Shown piece by piece: positions 9,047-19,518 of a stretch of 64,000 nt of DNA. The translations under genes were made by a program, and so were the position numbers. Within the stretch, counting starts at the first letter, position 1. Each line of letters opens with the position of its first letter. The notes beneath the pieces are model-generated. The model worked only from the letters and a program-made list of their open reading frames with translations. It did not search any database and was not told the DNA's origin. Source of the DNA: Mycobacterium sp. E2479 (lineage in GTDB: Bacteria > Actinomycetota > Actinomycetes > Mycobacteriales > Mycobacteriaceae); contig NZ_LZJR01000062.1 in the NCBI RefSeq assembly GCF_001667925.1, forward strand, positions 1-64,000. Direction: 5' to 3'.

Positions 9047-10438
9047 GTGCCCCAACACCCGTCTATGCGCGCACACTCAATCGCCCCGGCTTACACCGGC
9101 CGCCTGTTCACCGCGCCGGTACCGGCGCTGCGGATGCCCGACGAGTCGATGGACCCGGAGGCCGCGTACCGCTTCATCCACGACGAGCTGATGCTCGACG
9201 GCAGCTCACGGCTCAACCTGGCCACTTTCGTCACCACCTGGATGGATCCCGAGGCGGGCCGGCTGATGGCCGAGACGTTCGACAAGAACATGATCGACAA
9301 GGACGAATATCCGGCGACGGCGGCCATCGAACAGCGCTGTGTGTCCATGGTGGCCGACCTGTTCCACGCCGAGGGCTTGCGTGACGACGACCCGTCCAGC
9401 GCGTGCGGGGTATCCACCATCGGGTCCAGCGAGGCGGTGATGTTGGGCGGTCTGGCGATGAAGTGGCGGTGGCGGGCAAAGGTCGGCTCCGGAAAAGACG
9501 GCTGGAAGACGCGCACCCCCAACCTGGTGATGGGGTCCAACGTCCAGGTGGTCTGGGAGAAGTTCTGTCGCTACTTCGACGTCGAACCGCGCTACCTGCC
9601 GATGGAGGAGGGGCGTTACGTCATCACGCCCGAGCAGGTCATCGACGCCGTCGACGAGGACACCATCGGGGTGGTGGCGATCCTGGGCACCACCTACACC
9701 GGCGAACTGGAGCCCATCGCCGAGATCTGCGCGGCGTTGGACAAGCTGGCCGCCGGTGGTGGGGTGGACGTTCCGGTCCACGTCGACGCCGCCAGCGGGG
9801 GATTCGTGGTGCCTTTCCTGCACCCCGAGCTGAAGTGGGACTTTAGGCTGCCCCGGGTGGTCTCGATCAACGTCAGTGGCCACAAGTACGGGCTGACTTA
9901 TCCGGGCGTCGGGTTCGTGGTGTGGCGCGGCAAGGAGTACCTGCCCGACGATCTGGTGTTCCACGTGAATTATCTGGGCGGCGACATGCCGACGTTCACG
10001 CTGAACTTCTCCCGGCCCGGCAACCAGGTGGTGGGCCAGTACTACAACTTCCTGCGGCTGGGCCGCGAGGGCTACACGCAGGTCATGCAGACGCTGTCGT
10101 CGACGGCGCGCTGGCTGGGTGAGCAGCTGCGCAGCGGAGAACACGCCGAGTTGATTTCCGACGGTTCGGAGATCCCGGTGGTCAGCTTCCGGCTTTCGAG
10201 GGACTGCGGGTACACCGAGTTCGACGTCTCCCACGAATTGCGCGGCTACGGCTGGCAGGTGCCTGCCTACACCATGCCGGACAACGCCACCAACATTTCG
10301 GTGTTGCGCATCGTGGTGCGCGAGGGACTGTCCGCCGACTTGGCCCGGGCCCTGCACGACGATGCCCGTGCCGCGCTGGCGTCGTTGGACAAGCTCAAGC
10401 CGGGCGGCCACTACAGGGCCGAGCACTTCGCGCACTGA
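9047..10438 (+). CDS. gadB: Glutamate decarboxylase
   Basis: A PLP-dependent decarboxylase of 463 residues that converts glutamate to GABA with proton consumption. Family signatures are visible: STIGSSEAVMLGGLAMKW near the cofactor phosphate site, VHVDAASGGFV with the PLP-ring Asp, and SINVSGHKYGL carrying the Schiff-base lysine. A long C-terminal segment ends HYRAEHFAH. The start is a GTG with AAAGGA about 8 bp upstream. It follows nnr closely, the same order as Rv3433c-Rv3432c. It probably contributes to acid resistance or GABA-shunt metabolism, known for the family. Confidence 0.95.
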   Translation: MPQHPSMRAHSIAPAYTGRLFTAPVPALRMPDESMDPEAAYRFIHDELMLDGSSRLNLATFVTTWMDPEAGRLMAETFDKNMIDKDEYPATAAIEQRCVSMVADLFHAEGLRDDDPSSACGVSTIGSSEAVMLGGLAMKWRWRAKVGSGKDGWKTRTPNLVMGSNVQVVWEKFCRYFDVEPRYLPMEEGRYVITPEQVIDAVDEDTIGVVAILGTTYTGELEPIAEICAALDKLAAGGGVDVPVHVDAASGGFVVPFLHPELKWDFRLPRVVSINVSGHKYGLTYPGVGFVVWRGKEYLPDDLVFHVNYLGGDMPTFTLNFSRPGNQVVGQYYNFLRLGREGYTQVMQTLSSTARWLGEQLRSGEHAELISDGSEIPVVSFRLSRDCGYTEFDVSHELRGYGWQVPAYTMPDNATNISVLRIVVREGLSADLARALHDDARAALASLDKLKPGGHYRAEHFAH

Positions 10439-10757
10439 GCCCGTCCTACGGGGTTGTCACACCGGCTGTGTCACATCGGTGGCGCCGCACGGGATGTGTC
10501 ACACGGATGCGTCCCGCCGAATGAGTCACGGCGGCCACAGCGGTGGCGGCGGAAGTCATGTGCGCGATTGCCCGCCTCACAGCGACAACGAGCCCATGGG
10601 CCATTGACGTCGCGATTTGTCGCTGAAAGGCGGGCAATCGTCGGTCAGATTCCCGGCGGGGCGCGTGTGACGCCTGTGATTACTGCGACGAAGCCATCCT
10701 GGCCCGTTGCGGTCCGCCCGCCGTCGGCGAACGATGTGTCCGACCCGTTCTGGGACA
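10439..10757. other. Intergenic region with four GTCAC repeats
   Basis: A 319-bp gap between gadB and alr. In M. tuberculosis several extra genes (Rv3424c-Rv3431c) lie here. The left part has four same-strand GTCAC cores at 10456, 10470, 10498 and 10525, three of them in the larger form TGTCACA/GTGTCACA, with spacings of 14, 28 and 27 bp. The rest holds no open frame with coding character. The repeats could be regulator half-sites for alr, or chance. Confidence 0.4.
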
Positions 10758-11987
10758 ATGGCTGCTGCGAACTGGCAGACAGCCAACCAACAGACAGACG
10801 AGAGCGGGAGCGCGACTTTTTTGGCCGTTACGCCGATATCCCTGACACCGGGCGTCCTCGCCGAGGCCCTGGTCGACCTGGGCGCGATTGAGCACAACGT
10901 GCGCCTGCTGGGCGAGCAGGCCGGCGGCGCGCAGGTGATGGCCGTGGTCAAGGCCGACGGCTACGGCCACGGAGCCGTCCAGACGGCGCGCGCCGCGCTG
11001 GCCGCGGGGGCCACCGAGTTGGGTGTCGCCACCGTCGCCGAGGGTCTGGCTCTGCGCGCGGCCGGAATCGGAGCGCCGGTGTTGGCCTGGCTGCACCCGC
11101 CCGGCATCGACTTCGGGCCCGCGCTGCTGGCCGACATTCAGATCGCCGTGTCGTCGGAGCGCCAGCTCGAGGAGGTGCTGGACGCGGCGCGCCGCACCGG
11201 CCGGACCGCGGTGGTGACCGTCAAGGTCGACACCGGGCTGAACCGCAATGGGGTATCGCCGGGGCAATACCCGTCGATGCTGACCGCGCTGCGCCGAGCC
11301 GTCGCCGAGGAGGCCATCACGCTGCGGGGGCTGATGTCGCACATGGTCTACGCCGACCAGCCCGCCAACCCAGTGAATGACCTTCAGGCCCAACGATTCG
11401 GCGACATGCTGGCGCAGGCGCGTGACCAGGGTGTGCGGTTCGACGTCGCACACCTGTCGAATTCGTCGGCCACGATGTCTCGTCCCGACTTGGCCTTCGA
11501 CATGGTGCGCCCCGGCATCGCGATATACGGGTTGAGTCCGGTGCCCGAGCGCGGCGATATGGGTCTGGTGCCCGCGATGACGGTGAAATGCACTGTTGCC
11601 CTGGTGAAGTCGATTGGCGCAGGGGAGAGCGTATCCTACGGCCACACCTGGACCGCCCAGCGCGACACCAACCTCGCGCTGATCCCGGTCGGCTACGCCG
11701 ACGGCGTCTTCCGGTCGTTGGGCGGTCGGCTGGAGGTCATGATCAACGGCAGGCGGCGACCGGGCGTCGGGCGGATATGCATGGACCAGTTCGTCGTCGA
11801 CCTCGGCCCGGGACGCACCGACGTGGCCGAAGGCGACGAGGCGATCCTGTTCGGGCCGGGCGTCAGTGGTGAACCCACGGCACAGGACTGGGCCGATCTG
11901 CTCGGCACCATCCACTACGAAGTGGTGACCAGCCCCCGCGGCCGGATCACCAGGACCTACCGCGAGGCGCGAACCGTTGAGTCCTGA
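10758..11987 (+). CDS. alr: Alanine racemase
   Basis: A PLP enzyme interconverting L- and D-alanine for peptidoglycan. The PLP lysine lies in [12 protein letters not shown] near the N-terminus and the second catalytic base, Tyr, in [10 protein letters not shown]. Other fold motifs are [30 protein letters not shown] and GRICMDQF. The family body begins at [27 protein letters not shown] 10758 gives 409 residues, close to the 408 annotated in M. tuberculosis, but translation may begin later, near 10821. It overlaps the next gene by 11 bp and leads the alr-hydrolase-tsaE-tsaB-rimI chain. Confidence 0.93.
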   Translation: MAAANWQTANQQTDESGSATFLAVTPISLTPGVLAEALVDLGAIEHNVRLLGEQAGGAQVMAVVKADGYGHGAVQTARAALAAGATELGVATVAEGLALRAAGIGAPVLAWLHPPGIDFGPALLADIQIAVSSERQLEEVLDAARRTGRTAVVTVKVDTGLNRNGVSPGQYPSMLTALRRAVAEEAITLRGLMSHMVYADQPANPVNDLQAQRFGDMLAQARDQGVRFDVAHLSNSSATMSRPDLAFDMVRPGIAIYGLSPVPERGDMGLVPAMTVKCTVALVKSIGAGESVSYGHTWTAQRDTNLALIPVGYADGVFRSLGGRLEVMINGRRRPGVGRICMDQFVVDLGPGRTDVAEGDEAILFGPGVSGEPTAQDWADLLGTIHYEVVTSPRGRITRTYREARTVES

Positions 11988-13089
11988 GAAATCCCGCAGG
12001 CGCCGCAAGGGCAGGGCCTGGCTTGCGGGAGGTGCGGGGGTGACGGCCGTCGCCACCATTATCGGGGCGTCGGCGCGCCGGTCGATCACCCAGCGCTCCG
12101 CGGTCGAAGACCTGTATGCCCATGAGGATTTCAACAGGCTCGAAGACGACACCAGCGTGGTGGTGACCACTCCCGACGGGATTCCGCTGGCGGTCCGCGA
12201 AGCCGGTCCGGCCGACGCACCGCTGACCATCGTGTTCGTTCACGGATTCTGTTTGCAGATGGGCGCCTTTCATTTTCAGCGCACGCGGCTGCCCGATCAG
12301 TTGGGACCCGACGTGCGGATGGTCTTTTACGACCAGCGCGGACACGGCAGATCCGGCGAGGCGGACCCCGAAACCTACACGCTGACCCAACTCGGCAGGG
12401 ACCTGCAGACCGTGCTGAACGTGGTGGCGCCGCGTGGAATGATCGTGTTGGTGGGCCACTCGATGGGCGGCATGACGGTGTTGTCGCATGCCCGCCAATT
12501 CCCCGAGCAGTACGGGCGCCGAATAGTGGGCGGCGCGCTGATTTCCTCCGCGGCCGAGGGTGTTGCGAGGTCACCACTTGGTGAGATACTCAAAAACCCT
12601 GCGCTGGAAGCAGTCCGGGTTGCGGCGCGGTCCGCGCCCAAGCTGATGCACCGCGGCCGCAACGTGTCCCGGTCGTTGATCGGCCCGGTGCTGCGGGCCG
12701 CCTCCTTCAGCGACCTGCAGGTCAGTCGGAGCCTGGACGCGTTCTCCCAGCGCATGATGAACAGCACCCCCATCCCCACCATGGTGGGTTTCCTGGACGC
12801 GTTGGAAAAGCATGACGAGACCGCCGGGCTGTGGACGCTGCTGCGCGTCCCGACCCTCATCGCATGCGGCGACCACGACTTGCTCACCCCGGACGAGTAT
12901 TCGCGAAAGATGGCCGCCAGCCTGCCGCAGTCCGAGCTGGTCATCGTCGCGGGGGCCAGCCATCTGGCGCTGCTGGACAAGCCCGACGCCATCAACGGCG
13001 GGCTGGTCCGATTGGTCAGGCGAGCCACCCCGGGCAAGGTGGCGCTGCGGATGCGACGGCTGCGAGAATGGTTGCGGCGCCGTGGCTAA
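11977..13089 (+). CDS. Alpha/beta-fold hydrolase, possibly membrane-anchored
   Basis: A 370-residue serine hydrolase. After a basic N-terminus and a hydrophobic patch ([18 protein letters not shown], residues about 16-33) come the fold signatures: [10 protein letters not shown] for the oxyanion region, [10 protein letters not shown], the nucleophile elbow VGHSMGGMT, the acid in CGDHDLLTP and the base in GASHLALLD. The complete triad suggests an active esterase, lipase or similar. The TTG start overlaps alr by 11 bp and the end overlaps tsaE by 8 bp, so it is translationally coupled in the operon. M. tuberculosis Rv3423c and Rv3422c have no such gene between them as far as I recall. The substrate is unknown. 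Confidence 0.88.
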   Translation: MSPEKSRRRRKGRAWLAGGAGVTAVATIIGASARRSITQRSAVEDLYAHEDFNRLEDDTSVVVTTPDGIPLAVREAGPADAPLTIVFVHGFCLQMGAFHFQRTRLPDQLGPDVRMVFYDQRGHGRSGEADPETYTLTQLGRDLQTVLNVVAPRGMIVLVGHSMGGMTVLSHARQFPEQYGRRIVGGALISSAAEGVARSPLGEILKNPALEAVRVAARSAPKLMHRGRNVSRSLIGPVLRAASFSDLQVSRSLDAFSQRMMNSTPIPTMVGFLDALEKHDETAGLWTLLRVPTLIACGDHDLLTPDEYSRKMAASLPQSELVIVAGASHLALLDKPDAINGGLVRLVRRATPGKVALRMRRLREWLRRRG

Positions 13090-13603
13090 GTCCGGTGGCG
13101 GCGACCCGCCGCGCCCGGCGGTGCCGCGCTCGCGATCGCCGCAGGGCGAGGGCACCGCGACGCTGGAGCACGTCGAAGACACCATGGCGCTGGGGTCGCG
13201 ACTGGGGCAACAGCTGCGGGCGGGCGACGTGGTGGTGCTCTCCGGTCCGCTCGGCGCGGGAAAGACCGTGCTGGCCAAGGGAATTGCCGTGGCAATGGAT
13301 GTCGACGGGCCAGTCACCTCACCGTCCTACGTGCTGGCGCGGGTGCATCCGGCGCGGTGCCCGGGCGCCCCGACGCTGATTCACGTCGACATGTACCGGT
13401 TGCTCGACCAGACCGGCCACCAGGGAGCAGACCTGCTCGGCGAGCTCGATTCGCTGGACTTGGACAGCGATCTCGACGACGCTGTCGTCGTGGTGGAATG
13501 GGGCGAGGGTCTGGTCGAGCGGCTGGCCGAGCATCATTTGGATATCCGGCTGGAGCGCGTCACCGGATCCGATGTGCGGATCGCCACCTGGAGGTGGGCA
13601 TGA
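13082..13603 (+). CDS. tsaE: tRNA t6A biosynthesis ATPase TsaE
   Basis: ATPase that supports the TsaBD complex in making N6-threonylcarbamoyladenosine on ANN-decoding tRNAs. The 173-residue protein has the Walker A motif SGPLGAGKTVLAKG, then VTSPSYVLARVH, HVDMYRL and VVVEWGEG, all typical. The GTG at 13082 overlaps the hydrolase stop; the frame is open much further upstream but only in a non-coding register. The N-terminal 20 residues ([17 protein letters not shown]) are not part of the TsaE fold and are encoded by a copy of a dispersed repeat found elsewhere in this window. The family core starts near residue 30. The stop overlaps the tsaB ATG. Confidence 0.92.
   Translation: MAKSGGGDPPRPAVPRSRSPQGEGTATLEHVEDTMALGSRLGQQLRAGDVVVLSGPLGAGKTVLAKGIAVAMDVDGPVTSPSYVLARVHPARCPGAPTLIHVDMYRLLDQTGHQGADLLGELDSLDLDSDLDDAVVVVEWGEGLVERLAEHHLDIRLERVTGSDVRIATWRWA
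13093..13140 (+). repeat. Dispersed-repeat copy inside the tsaE 5' coding end
   Basis: GGCGACCCGCCGCGCCCGGC followed shortly by GCGATCGCC matches the 56-bp tandem units at 61273-61381, which share that 20-mer and GCGATCGCC at nearly the same spacing. Here it is translated in frame as the extra N-terminal tail of TsaE. Confidence 0.7.
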
Positions 13604-14223
13604 GCATCGTCCTCGCGCTCGACACCTCCACCCCTGCCGTGACGGCCGGACTCGTGCGCCGTGAAGACCTGTGCGTGCTCGCCGAACGGGTCACCGTCGA
13701 CGCCCGCGCTCACGCCGAACGGCTCACCCCGAATGTCGGTGCGGCCCTGGCTCATGCGGAGTTGACGATGGCCGACCTCGATGCCGTCGTGGTGGGCTGT
13801 GGCCCGGGGCCGTTCACCGGCCTGCGAGCCGGGATGGCCACCGCCGCCGCCTACGGGCACGCGCTGGACATTCCGGTGTATGGCGTGTGCAGCCTCGACG
13901 CCATCGGCGTGCGAACCCCCGGGGACACGTTGGTGGTCACCGACGCCCGTCGGCGCGAGGTCTACTGGGCCCGCTACCGCGACGGCGTGCGCACCTACGG
14001 GCCCGCGGTCAACGCCGCGACCGACGTCGACCCGGATACCGCTGCGGCCGTTGCAGGATCACCCGAGCACGCCAGCCTGTTCGGTTTGCCGGTGTGCGGG
14101 CCGCGCTGCCCCACCCCGGCCGGATTGGTTGCAGCGGTAGCTGATTGGTCCGCCAATCCGCCGCCACTGGTGGCCCTGTATCTGCGTCGGCCCGACGCCA
14201 AACCGTTGGCGGCACGGCAATGA
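13600..14223 (+). CDS. tsaB: tRNA t6A biosynthesis protein TsaB
   Basis: Scaffold partner of TsaD in t6A synthesis, with an ASKHA fold but no catalytic metal site. The 207 residues begin MSIVLALDTSTPAVTAGL and include ADLDAVVVGCGPGPFTGLRAG and VVTDARRREVYWARY, the family signatures. The ATG at 13600 overlaps the tsaE stop (ATGA), and the tsaB stop overlaps the rimI ATG in the same way, so translation is coupled. The length is close to M. tuberculosis Rv3421c (211). Confidence 0.94.
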   Translation: MSIVLALDTSTPAVTAGLVRREDLCVLAERVTVDARAHAERLTPNVGAALAHAELTMADLDAVVVGCGPGPFTGLRAGMATAAAYGHALDIPVYGVCSLDAIGVRTPGDTLVVTDARRREVYWARYRDGVRTYGPAVNAATDVDPDTAAAVAGSPEHASLFGLPVCGPRCPTPAGLVAAVADWSANPPPLVALYLRRPDAKPLAARQ

Positions 14224-14687
14224 CCGCCCACAGCGAGGCCGTGACGGTCGGCCCACTGACCCGCGCAGACGCGCGCCGCTGCGGCGAGCTCGAGGCGGAG
14301 CTCTTCGACGGAGACGATCCCTGGCCCGCCGCAGCTTTCCACCGCGAATTGGCCAGTGTGCACAACCATTACGTGGGCGCGCGGGTCGGCGAGACGCTGG
14401 TCGGCTACGCTGGGATCTCGCGGCTCGGCCGCACCCCGCCCTACGAGTACGAGGTGCACACCATCGGCGTGGATCCCGCATACCAGGGGCGGGGGATCGG
14501 CCGCCGGCTGCTCGACGAGCTCCTGACCTTCGCTGACGGCGGCGCGGTTTACCTGGAAGTCCGCACCGACAACGAGGCGGCCATCGGGCTGTACACCAGC
14601 GTCGGGTTCGCGCGGATCGGCCTGCGCCGCCGCTACTACCGCGTCAGCGGCGCCGACGCGTACACGATGCGCAGGGAGGCCTTGTGA
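14220..14687 (+). CDS. rimI: Ribosomal-protein/N-terminal acetyltransferase RimI
   Basis: A GNAT-family N-alpha-acetyltransferase of 155 residues. It begins [20 protein letters not shown] and contains [18 protein letters not shown], the acetyl-CoA-binding loop ([19 protein letters not shown]) and [23 protein letters not shown], the standard RimI C-terminal motif. RimI acetylates S18 and other N-termini in bacteria. It overlaps tsaB by 4 bp and is followed 40 bp later by tsaD. The linkage of rimI to the t6A genes is common in bacteria. Confidence 0.93.
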   Translation: MTAHSEAVTVGPLTRADARRCGELEAELFDGDDPWPAAAFHRELASVHNHYVGARVGETLVGYAGISRLGRTPPYEYEVHTIGVDPAYQGRGIGRRLLDELLTFADGGAVYLEVRTDNEAAIGLYTSVGFARIGLRRRYYRVSGADAYTMRREAL

Positions 14688-14727
14688 CACGCGTGGACGA
14701 CGATGCCAAGCGAAGCGTGGAGCGCTC

Positions 14728-15756
14728 ATGACAACTGTCCTCGCGATCGAAACCTCTTGCGACGAAACGGGAGTCGGCATCGCGCGGCTGGACGCCGATG
14801 GCACCGTGACGCTGCTGGCCGACGAGGTGGCTTCCAGTGTTGACGAACACGTGCGGTTCGGCGGCGTGGTCCCCGAGATCGCCTCACGCGCACACCTGGA
14901 GGCGCTGGGGCCCGCCATGCGCCGCGCGCTGTCGACCGCCGGCCTAAAGAGGCCCGACGTCGTCGCGGCCACCATCGGGCCCGGGTTGGCCGGCGCCCTG
15001 CTGGTGGGAGTCGCTGCGGCCAAAGCGTATTCGGCCGCCTGGGGGGTGCCCTTCTACGCGGTGAACCATCTGGGCGGACACCTGGCCGCCGATGTCTACG
15101 AGCATGGGCCGCTGCCCGAGTGTGTGGCGCTGCTGGTCTCCGGCGGCCACACTCACCTGTTGCATGTCCGTTCACTCGGCGAGCCGATCGTCGAGCTCGG
15201 CAGTACGGTCGACGACGCCGCCGGCGAGGCTTACGACAAGGTGGCGCGGCTGCTGGGCCTGGGTTACCCGGGCGGCAGGGTCCTCGATGAGCTTGCCCGT
15301 ACCGGTGATCGCGACGCCATCGCGTTCCCGCGCGGTATGTCCGGGCCGCGCGACGACCCGTACGCGTTCAGCTTCTCCGGGCTCAAGACGGCCGTCGCGA
15401 GATACCTGGAAAGCCACCCGGACGCGGTGAACGCCGATATCGCCGCGGGGTTCCAGGAGGCCGTCGCCGACGTGCTGACCCGAAAGGCGGTGCGCGCGGC
15501 GACCGACCTCGGGGTCTCGACGCTGCTGATCGCGGGTGGAGTGGCCGCGAATTCACGGTTGCGCGAGCTGGCGGAGAAGCGCAGCGCGTCGGCCGGGCTG
15601 ACCCTGCGGATCCCCAAGCCCAGGCTGTGCACCGACAACGGGGCAATGATCGCGTCCTTCGCCGCTCACCTGGTGGCCGCCGGGGCGCCAGAGTCACCGT
15701 TGGACGTGCCCAGCGACCCCGGGCTGCCGGTGGTCCGCGGCCAGGTGGTGGCCTAG
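14728..15756 (+). CDS. tsaD: tRNA N6-adenosine threonylcarbamoyltransferase
   Basis: Catalytic subunit for t6A37, transferring threonylcarbamoyl from its adenylate to tRNA. The 342 residues show [14 protein letters not shown] at the N-terminus, the metal-binding histidines in [44 protein letters not shown] and the late [13 protein letters not shown] and CTDNGAMIA motifs. It ends in TAG at 15754-15756 and shares the palindrome CTAG with the stop of the convergent C39-like gene. Length equals that of M. tuberculosis Rv3419c within two residues. Confidence 0.96.
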   Translation: MTTVLAIETSCDETGVGIARLDADGTVTLLADEVASSVDEHVRFGGVVPEIASRAHLEALGPAMRRALSTAGLKRPDVVAATIGPGLAGALLVGVAAAKAYSAAWGVPFYAVNHLGGHLAADVYEHGPLPECVALLVSGGHTHLLHVRSLGEPIVELGSTVDDAAGEAYDKVARLLGLGYPGGRVLDELARTGDRDAIAFPRGMSGPRDDPYAFSFSGLKTAVARYLESHPDAVNADIAAGFQEAVADVLTRKAVRAATDLGVSTLLIAGGVAANSRLRELAEKRSASAGLTLRIPKPRLCTDNGAMIASFAAHLVAAGAPESPLDVPSDPGLPVVRGQVVA

Positions 15757-16424
15757 GCGACGATGAGCAGGTTGTCGCTCGTAGCCCAGGCCTGGGTGAA
15801 GGTGGCCAAGGGGATCTGCTCGTTGCGGCCGCTGGGGGTGCCGCTGTCGTTGAGATGAACGATGTTGTTGCGGGTGTCGACGCCGGTGACGACGACGGCG
15901 TGGTCGGCGTTGGTCCGCTGTCCTTTGCCTGGCGGGTAGTTCCAGATGGTCTCGGCGTTGATCGCCGCGATCACCTTGCGGCCGCTGGCCAGGTCCCGCT
16001 CCATTCCTTGCAACGTGTTGCCCGTCGTCAGCTGGGATTGCACGCCGTACCTGCTCAGGAGCAGCACCATGTCTTGCGGCGAGGTCCCGTCAAAAAGGTA
16101 GACGCCGCCGTGGTGCACTTCGCTTTTGGTGAACACGCCGCGTAGCTCGATGCCGACCTGGCTGGGTTCTTTACCGGAAACCTGTCCGACCACGTCGGCG
16201 ACTGCCATCAGGCCGCAGTCTTCGCCGATCTGATAGCGCCAATAGGGCGCCGCGGCCTGAGGGTTCCCGTACATCTGGCCGTTCGGGTCGGCGTGAGCTG
16301 CCCCGGTCAACCCGGTGCAGCCCGCTAAGAGCGCCATGGAGGTTGCCAGAGCCGCGGCCGCGCCATTGGCCCGCCAGATGCCCAAGTGCACAGATTTATT
16401 ATTCACTTCGGCCGATTTACGCAA
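15753..16424 (-). CDS. C39-like peptidase-fold lipoprotein
   Basis: A 223-residue exported protein. The N-terminus has a signal sequence ending in the lipobox LLAGC, so it is probably lipid-anchored. The mature part resembles papain-like C39 domains: the putative nucleophile Cys in [17 protein letters not shown], the putative catalytic His in [12 protein letters not shown] and a following [20 protein letters not shown], typical of peptidase_C39_2 proteins. It is on the strand opposite to its neighbours and fills the space between tsaD and groES, which are adjacent in M. tuberculosis. The stop overlaps tsaD by 4 bp. The target is unknown; a cell-wall or secreted protein role is likely. Confidence 0.8.
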   Translation of the reverse strand: MRKSAEVNNKSVHLGIWRANGAAAALATSMALLAGCTGLTGAAHADPNGQMYGNPQAAAPYWRYQIGEDCGLMAVADVVGQVSGKEPSQVGIELRGVFTKSEVHHGGVYLFDGTSPQDMVLLLSRYGVQSQLTTGNTLQGMERDLASGRKVIAAINAETIWNYPPGKGQRTNADHAVVVTGVDTRNNIVHLNDSGTPSGRNEQIPLATFTQAWATSDNLLIVA

Positions 16425-16481
16425 AGTGACTCGCCGCGACGACCGCGGCTCACATAGGAAGCAGCAGGGCGCCCTTGAGTG

Positions 16482-16508
16482 CTAGCACTCTCATGTATAG
16501 AGTGCTAG
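16482..16508. promoter_or_regulatory. CIRCE operator (HrcA site)
   Basis: A textbook CIRCE: CTAGCACTC, nine bases, GAGTGCTAG. It lies 167 bp before the groES start. HrcA repression of groES-groEL1 is established for mycobacteria. The left arm also forms the 14-bp perfect palindrome GAGTGCTAGCACTC with bases 16477-16480. The rest of 16425-16674 shows no coding frame of note. Confidence 0.93.
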
Positions 16509-16674
16509 GTGGCAATCGGCCAAGCCCTGTGCCGGCACCCGCGACGACGGCGCTCGGGCAAGGACGGATGCCGAACACCTGATAACTCGACCGGTTCGGG
16601 GCCAACCCGTATCGGCCGTCAACTCCGGTCCGGGCGCGTCCCGGACCCGACCCAAACAGTGGAGGGCTCCAATC

Positions 16675-16977
16675 GTGGCGAAGGTGAATATCAAGCCACT
16701 CGAGGACAAGATTCTCGTGCAGGCCAACGAGGCCGAGACCACGACCGCGTCCGGTCTGGTCATTCCTGACACCGCCAAGGAGAAGCCGCAGGAAGGTACC
16801 GTCGTCGCAGTCGGCCCCGGCCGGTGGGACGACGATGGCGAGAAGCGCATCCCGCTGGACGTCTCGGAAGGCGACACCGTCATCTACAGCAAGTACGGCG
16901 GCACCGAGATCAAGTACGGCGGCGAGGAGTACCTGATCCTGTCGGCACGCGACGTGCTGGCTGTCGTCTCCAAGTAA
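16675..16977 (+). CDS. groES: Co-chaperonin GroES
   Basis: A 100-residue Hsp10, the lid of the GroEL chamber. It begins [16 protein letters not shown] and contains the mobile-loop segment [21 protein letters not shown] and [21 protein letters not shown] at the end. The GTG start at 16675 has TGGAGGG about 8 bp upstream. It precedes groEL1 by 80 bp and lies downstream of the CIRCE element, so both are heat- and HrcA-controlled. Confidence 0.97.
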   Translation: MAKVNIKPLEDKILVQANEAETTTASGLVIPDTAKEKPQEGTVVAVGPGRWDDDGEKRIPLDVSEGDTVIYSKYGGTEIKYGGEEYLILSARDVLAVVSK

Positions 16978-17057
16978 GAACCGTGTTCCGCCCCGGCGAT
17001 CCCCGCGTCCTGCGCGGGCGATTTCCGGGGCGGCATGCGTTTGGGTGAAGGAGCCTG

Positions 17058-18680
<1,623 letters not shown>

Positions 18681-18697
18681 GTAGTTCCAGCGAGATG

Positions 18698-18723
18698 CCC
18701 CCGGATCATGATTGGTCCGGGGG
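18698..18723 (+). terminator. groEL1 terminator hairpin
   Basis: CCCCCGGA and TCCGGGGG form a perfect 8-bp GC stem with a 10-base loop, followed by TGTTTC. It begins 17 bp after the groEL1 stop. Hairpins of similar design follow the first three downstream tail copies. Confidence 0.8.
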
Positions 18724-18765
18724 TGTTTCAACTCTGCTGCAAGGCAGCGTGGCGTGACCGACGCC

Positions 18766-19155
18766 TTAAGATTTTGCGGCAGCTGCGATCTGGTCGGTCG
18801 CCGATTTCAGATCGTAAGCTTCCCGCCACTGCTGAATTCGCCCGCTTTCACCCAACTCGAAGACTGCCATGACAACGCTGCTAATGAGGCTGCCGCGAAC
18901 AATCGAGTTCGAGACCTGTTCGACCATGACGGTCCGCCCACGGCCGACGAGCGTCTTGATATCAACCTTCACGCCTCCCACTGCAGTGAGCTGGGCCGCC
19001 AATTCGACCTTGATGGCCTCCGCGCCGTCGCGGATTCCTTGCGGACCGTCGACCCATTGGGCATCTTCGTTGAAGAAGCTGCCCAATTCATCTGCTTTCG
19101 GGTCAGACCAGGCGGCAAAAAACCTTCGGACAACCGATTCTGGTGAGTCGCTCAT
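18766..19155 (-). CDS. NTF2-like / limonene-epoxide-hydrolase-like protein
   Basis: A 129-residue protein of the SnoaL/LEH cone fold: ESVVRRFFAAWSDPKADEL, FFNEDAQWVDGPQGIRDG, VMVEQVSNSIVRG and IQQWREAYDLKSA. The pattern Asp-Gly-Pro after the second helix and EAYD near the end are typical of limonene-1,2-epoxide hydrolase relatives. The start at MSDSPES (19155) is favoured as the family start; an upstream ATG at 19200 gives 144 residues. It is inverted relative to groEL1 and lies between the groEL1 terminator and tail copy A, as the only gene of that interval. Confidence 0.75.
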   Translation of the reverse strand: MSDSPESVVRRFFAAWSDPKADELGSFFNEDAQWVDGPQGIRDGAEAIKVELAAQLTAVGGVKVDIKTLVGRGRTVMVEQVSNSIVRGSLISSVVMAVFELGESGRIQQWREAYDLKSATDQIAAAAKS

Positions 19156-19349
19156 TGGATCATCCCGGTGCACGTCGGAAACTCCGACGATGATTGGCAA
19201 GTGGTTTCAGCGAATTTATCAAGATGCTGCCGTTTGCGAAGCTGAAGTGAAACGGAAGCACCCCTGAGGAGGGCTGGGATGTTTCGTGCAGCGTGCTCCC
19301 AGTGGTCGTGATGGTGACCGTGGTTGTCGGGGCCTGTGGTATTTCCTGC

Positions 19350-19437
19350 ACCACCGAGACGGCGGTCGTGGACAAGCCCGCCGAGCCGGGCGAACGACGG
19401 CCACGGCCACGGCCACGGTCATCACCACTATCACTAG
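19350..19437 (+). repeat. groEL1-tail copy A (frameshifted)
   Basis: Encodes [15 protein letters not shown], then, after a one-base shift, [13 protein letters not shown] and TAG. Upstream of the TTE codons the sequence no longer resembles groEL1 (GTATTTCCTGC). It is followed by its own terminator. It is not an expressed gene on its own, since no start or groEL body precedes it. Confidence 0.85.
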
Positions 19438-19454
19438 CGGTAGGTAACGAGACA

Positions 19455-19476
19455 CCCCCGGCTTATCGGCCGGGGG
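19455..19476 (+). terminator. Hairpin after tail copy A
   Basis: CCCCCGGC / GCCGGGGG, a perfect 8-bp stem with a 6-base loop, followed by TTTTCGTTTT. It sits 17 bp past the copy A stop, the same distance as in native groEL1. Confidence 0.8.
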
Positions 19477-19518
19477 TTTTCGTTTTACCTCACTGCCATC
19501 AATGGCACCATTTAGGTC

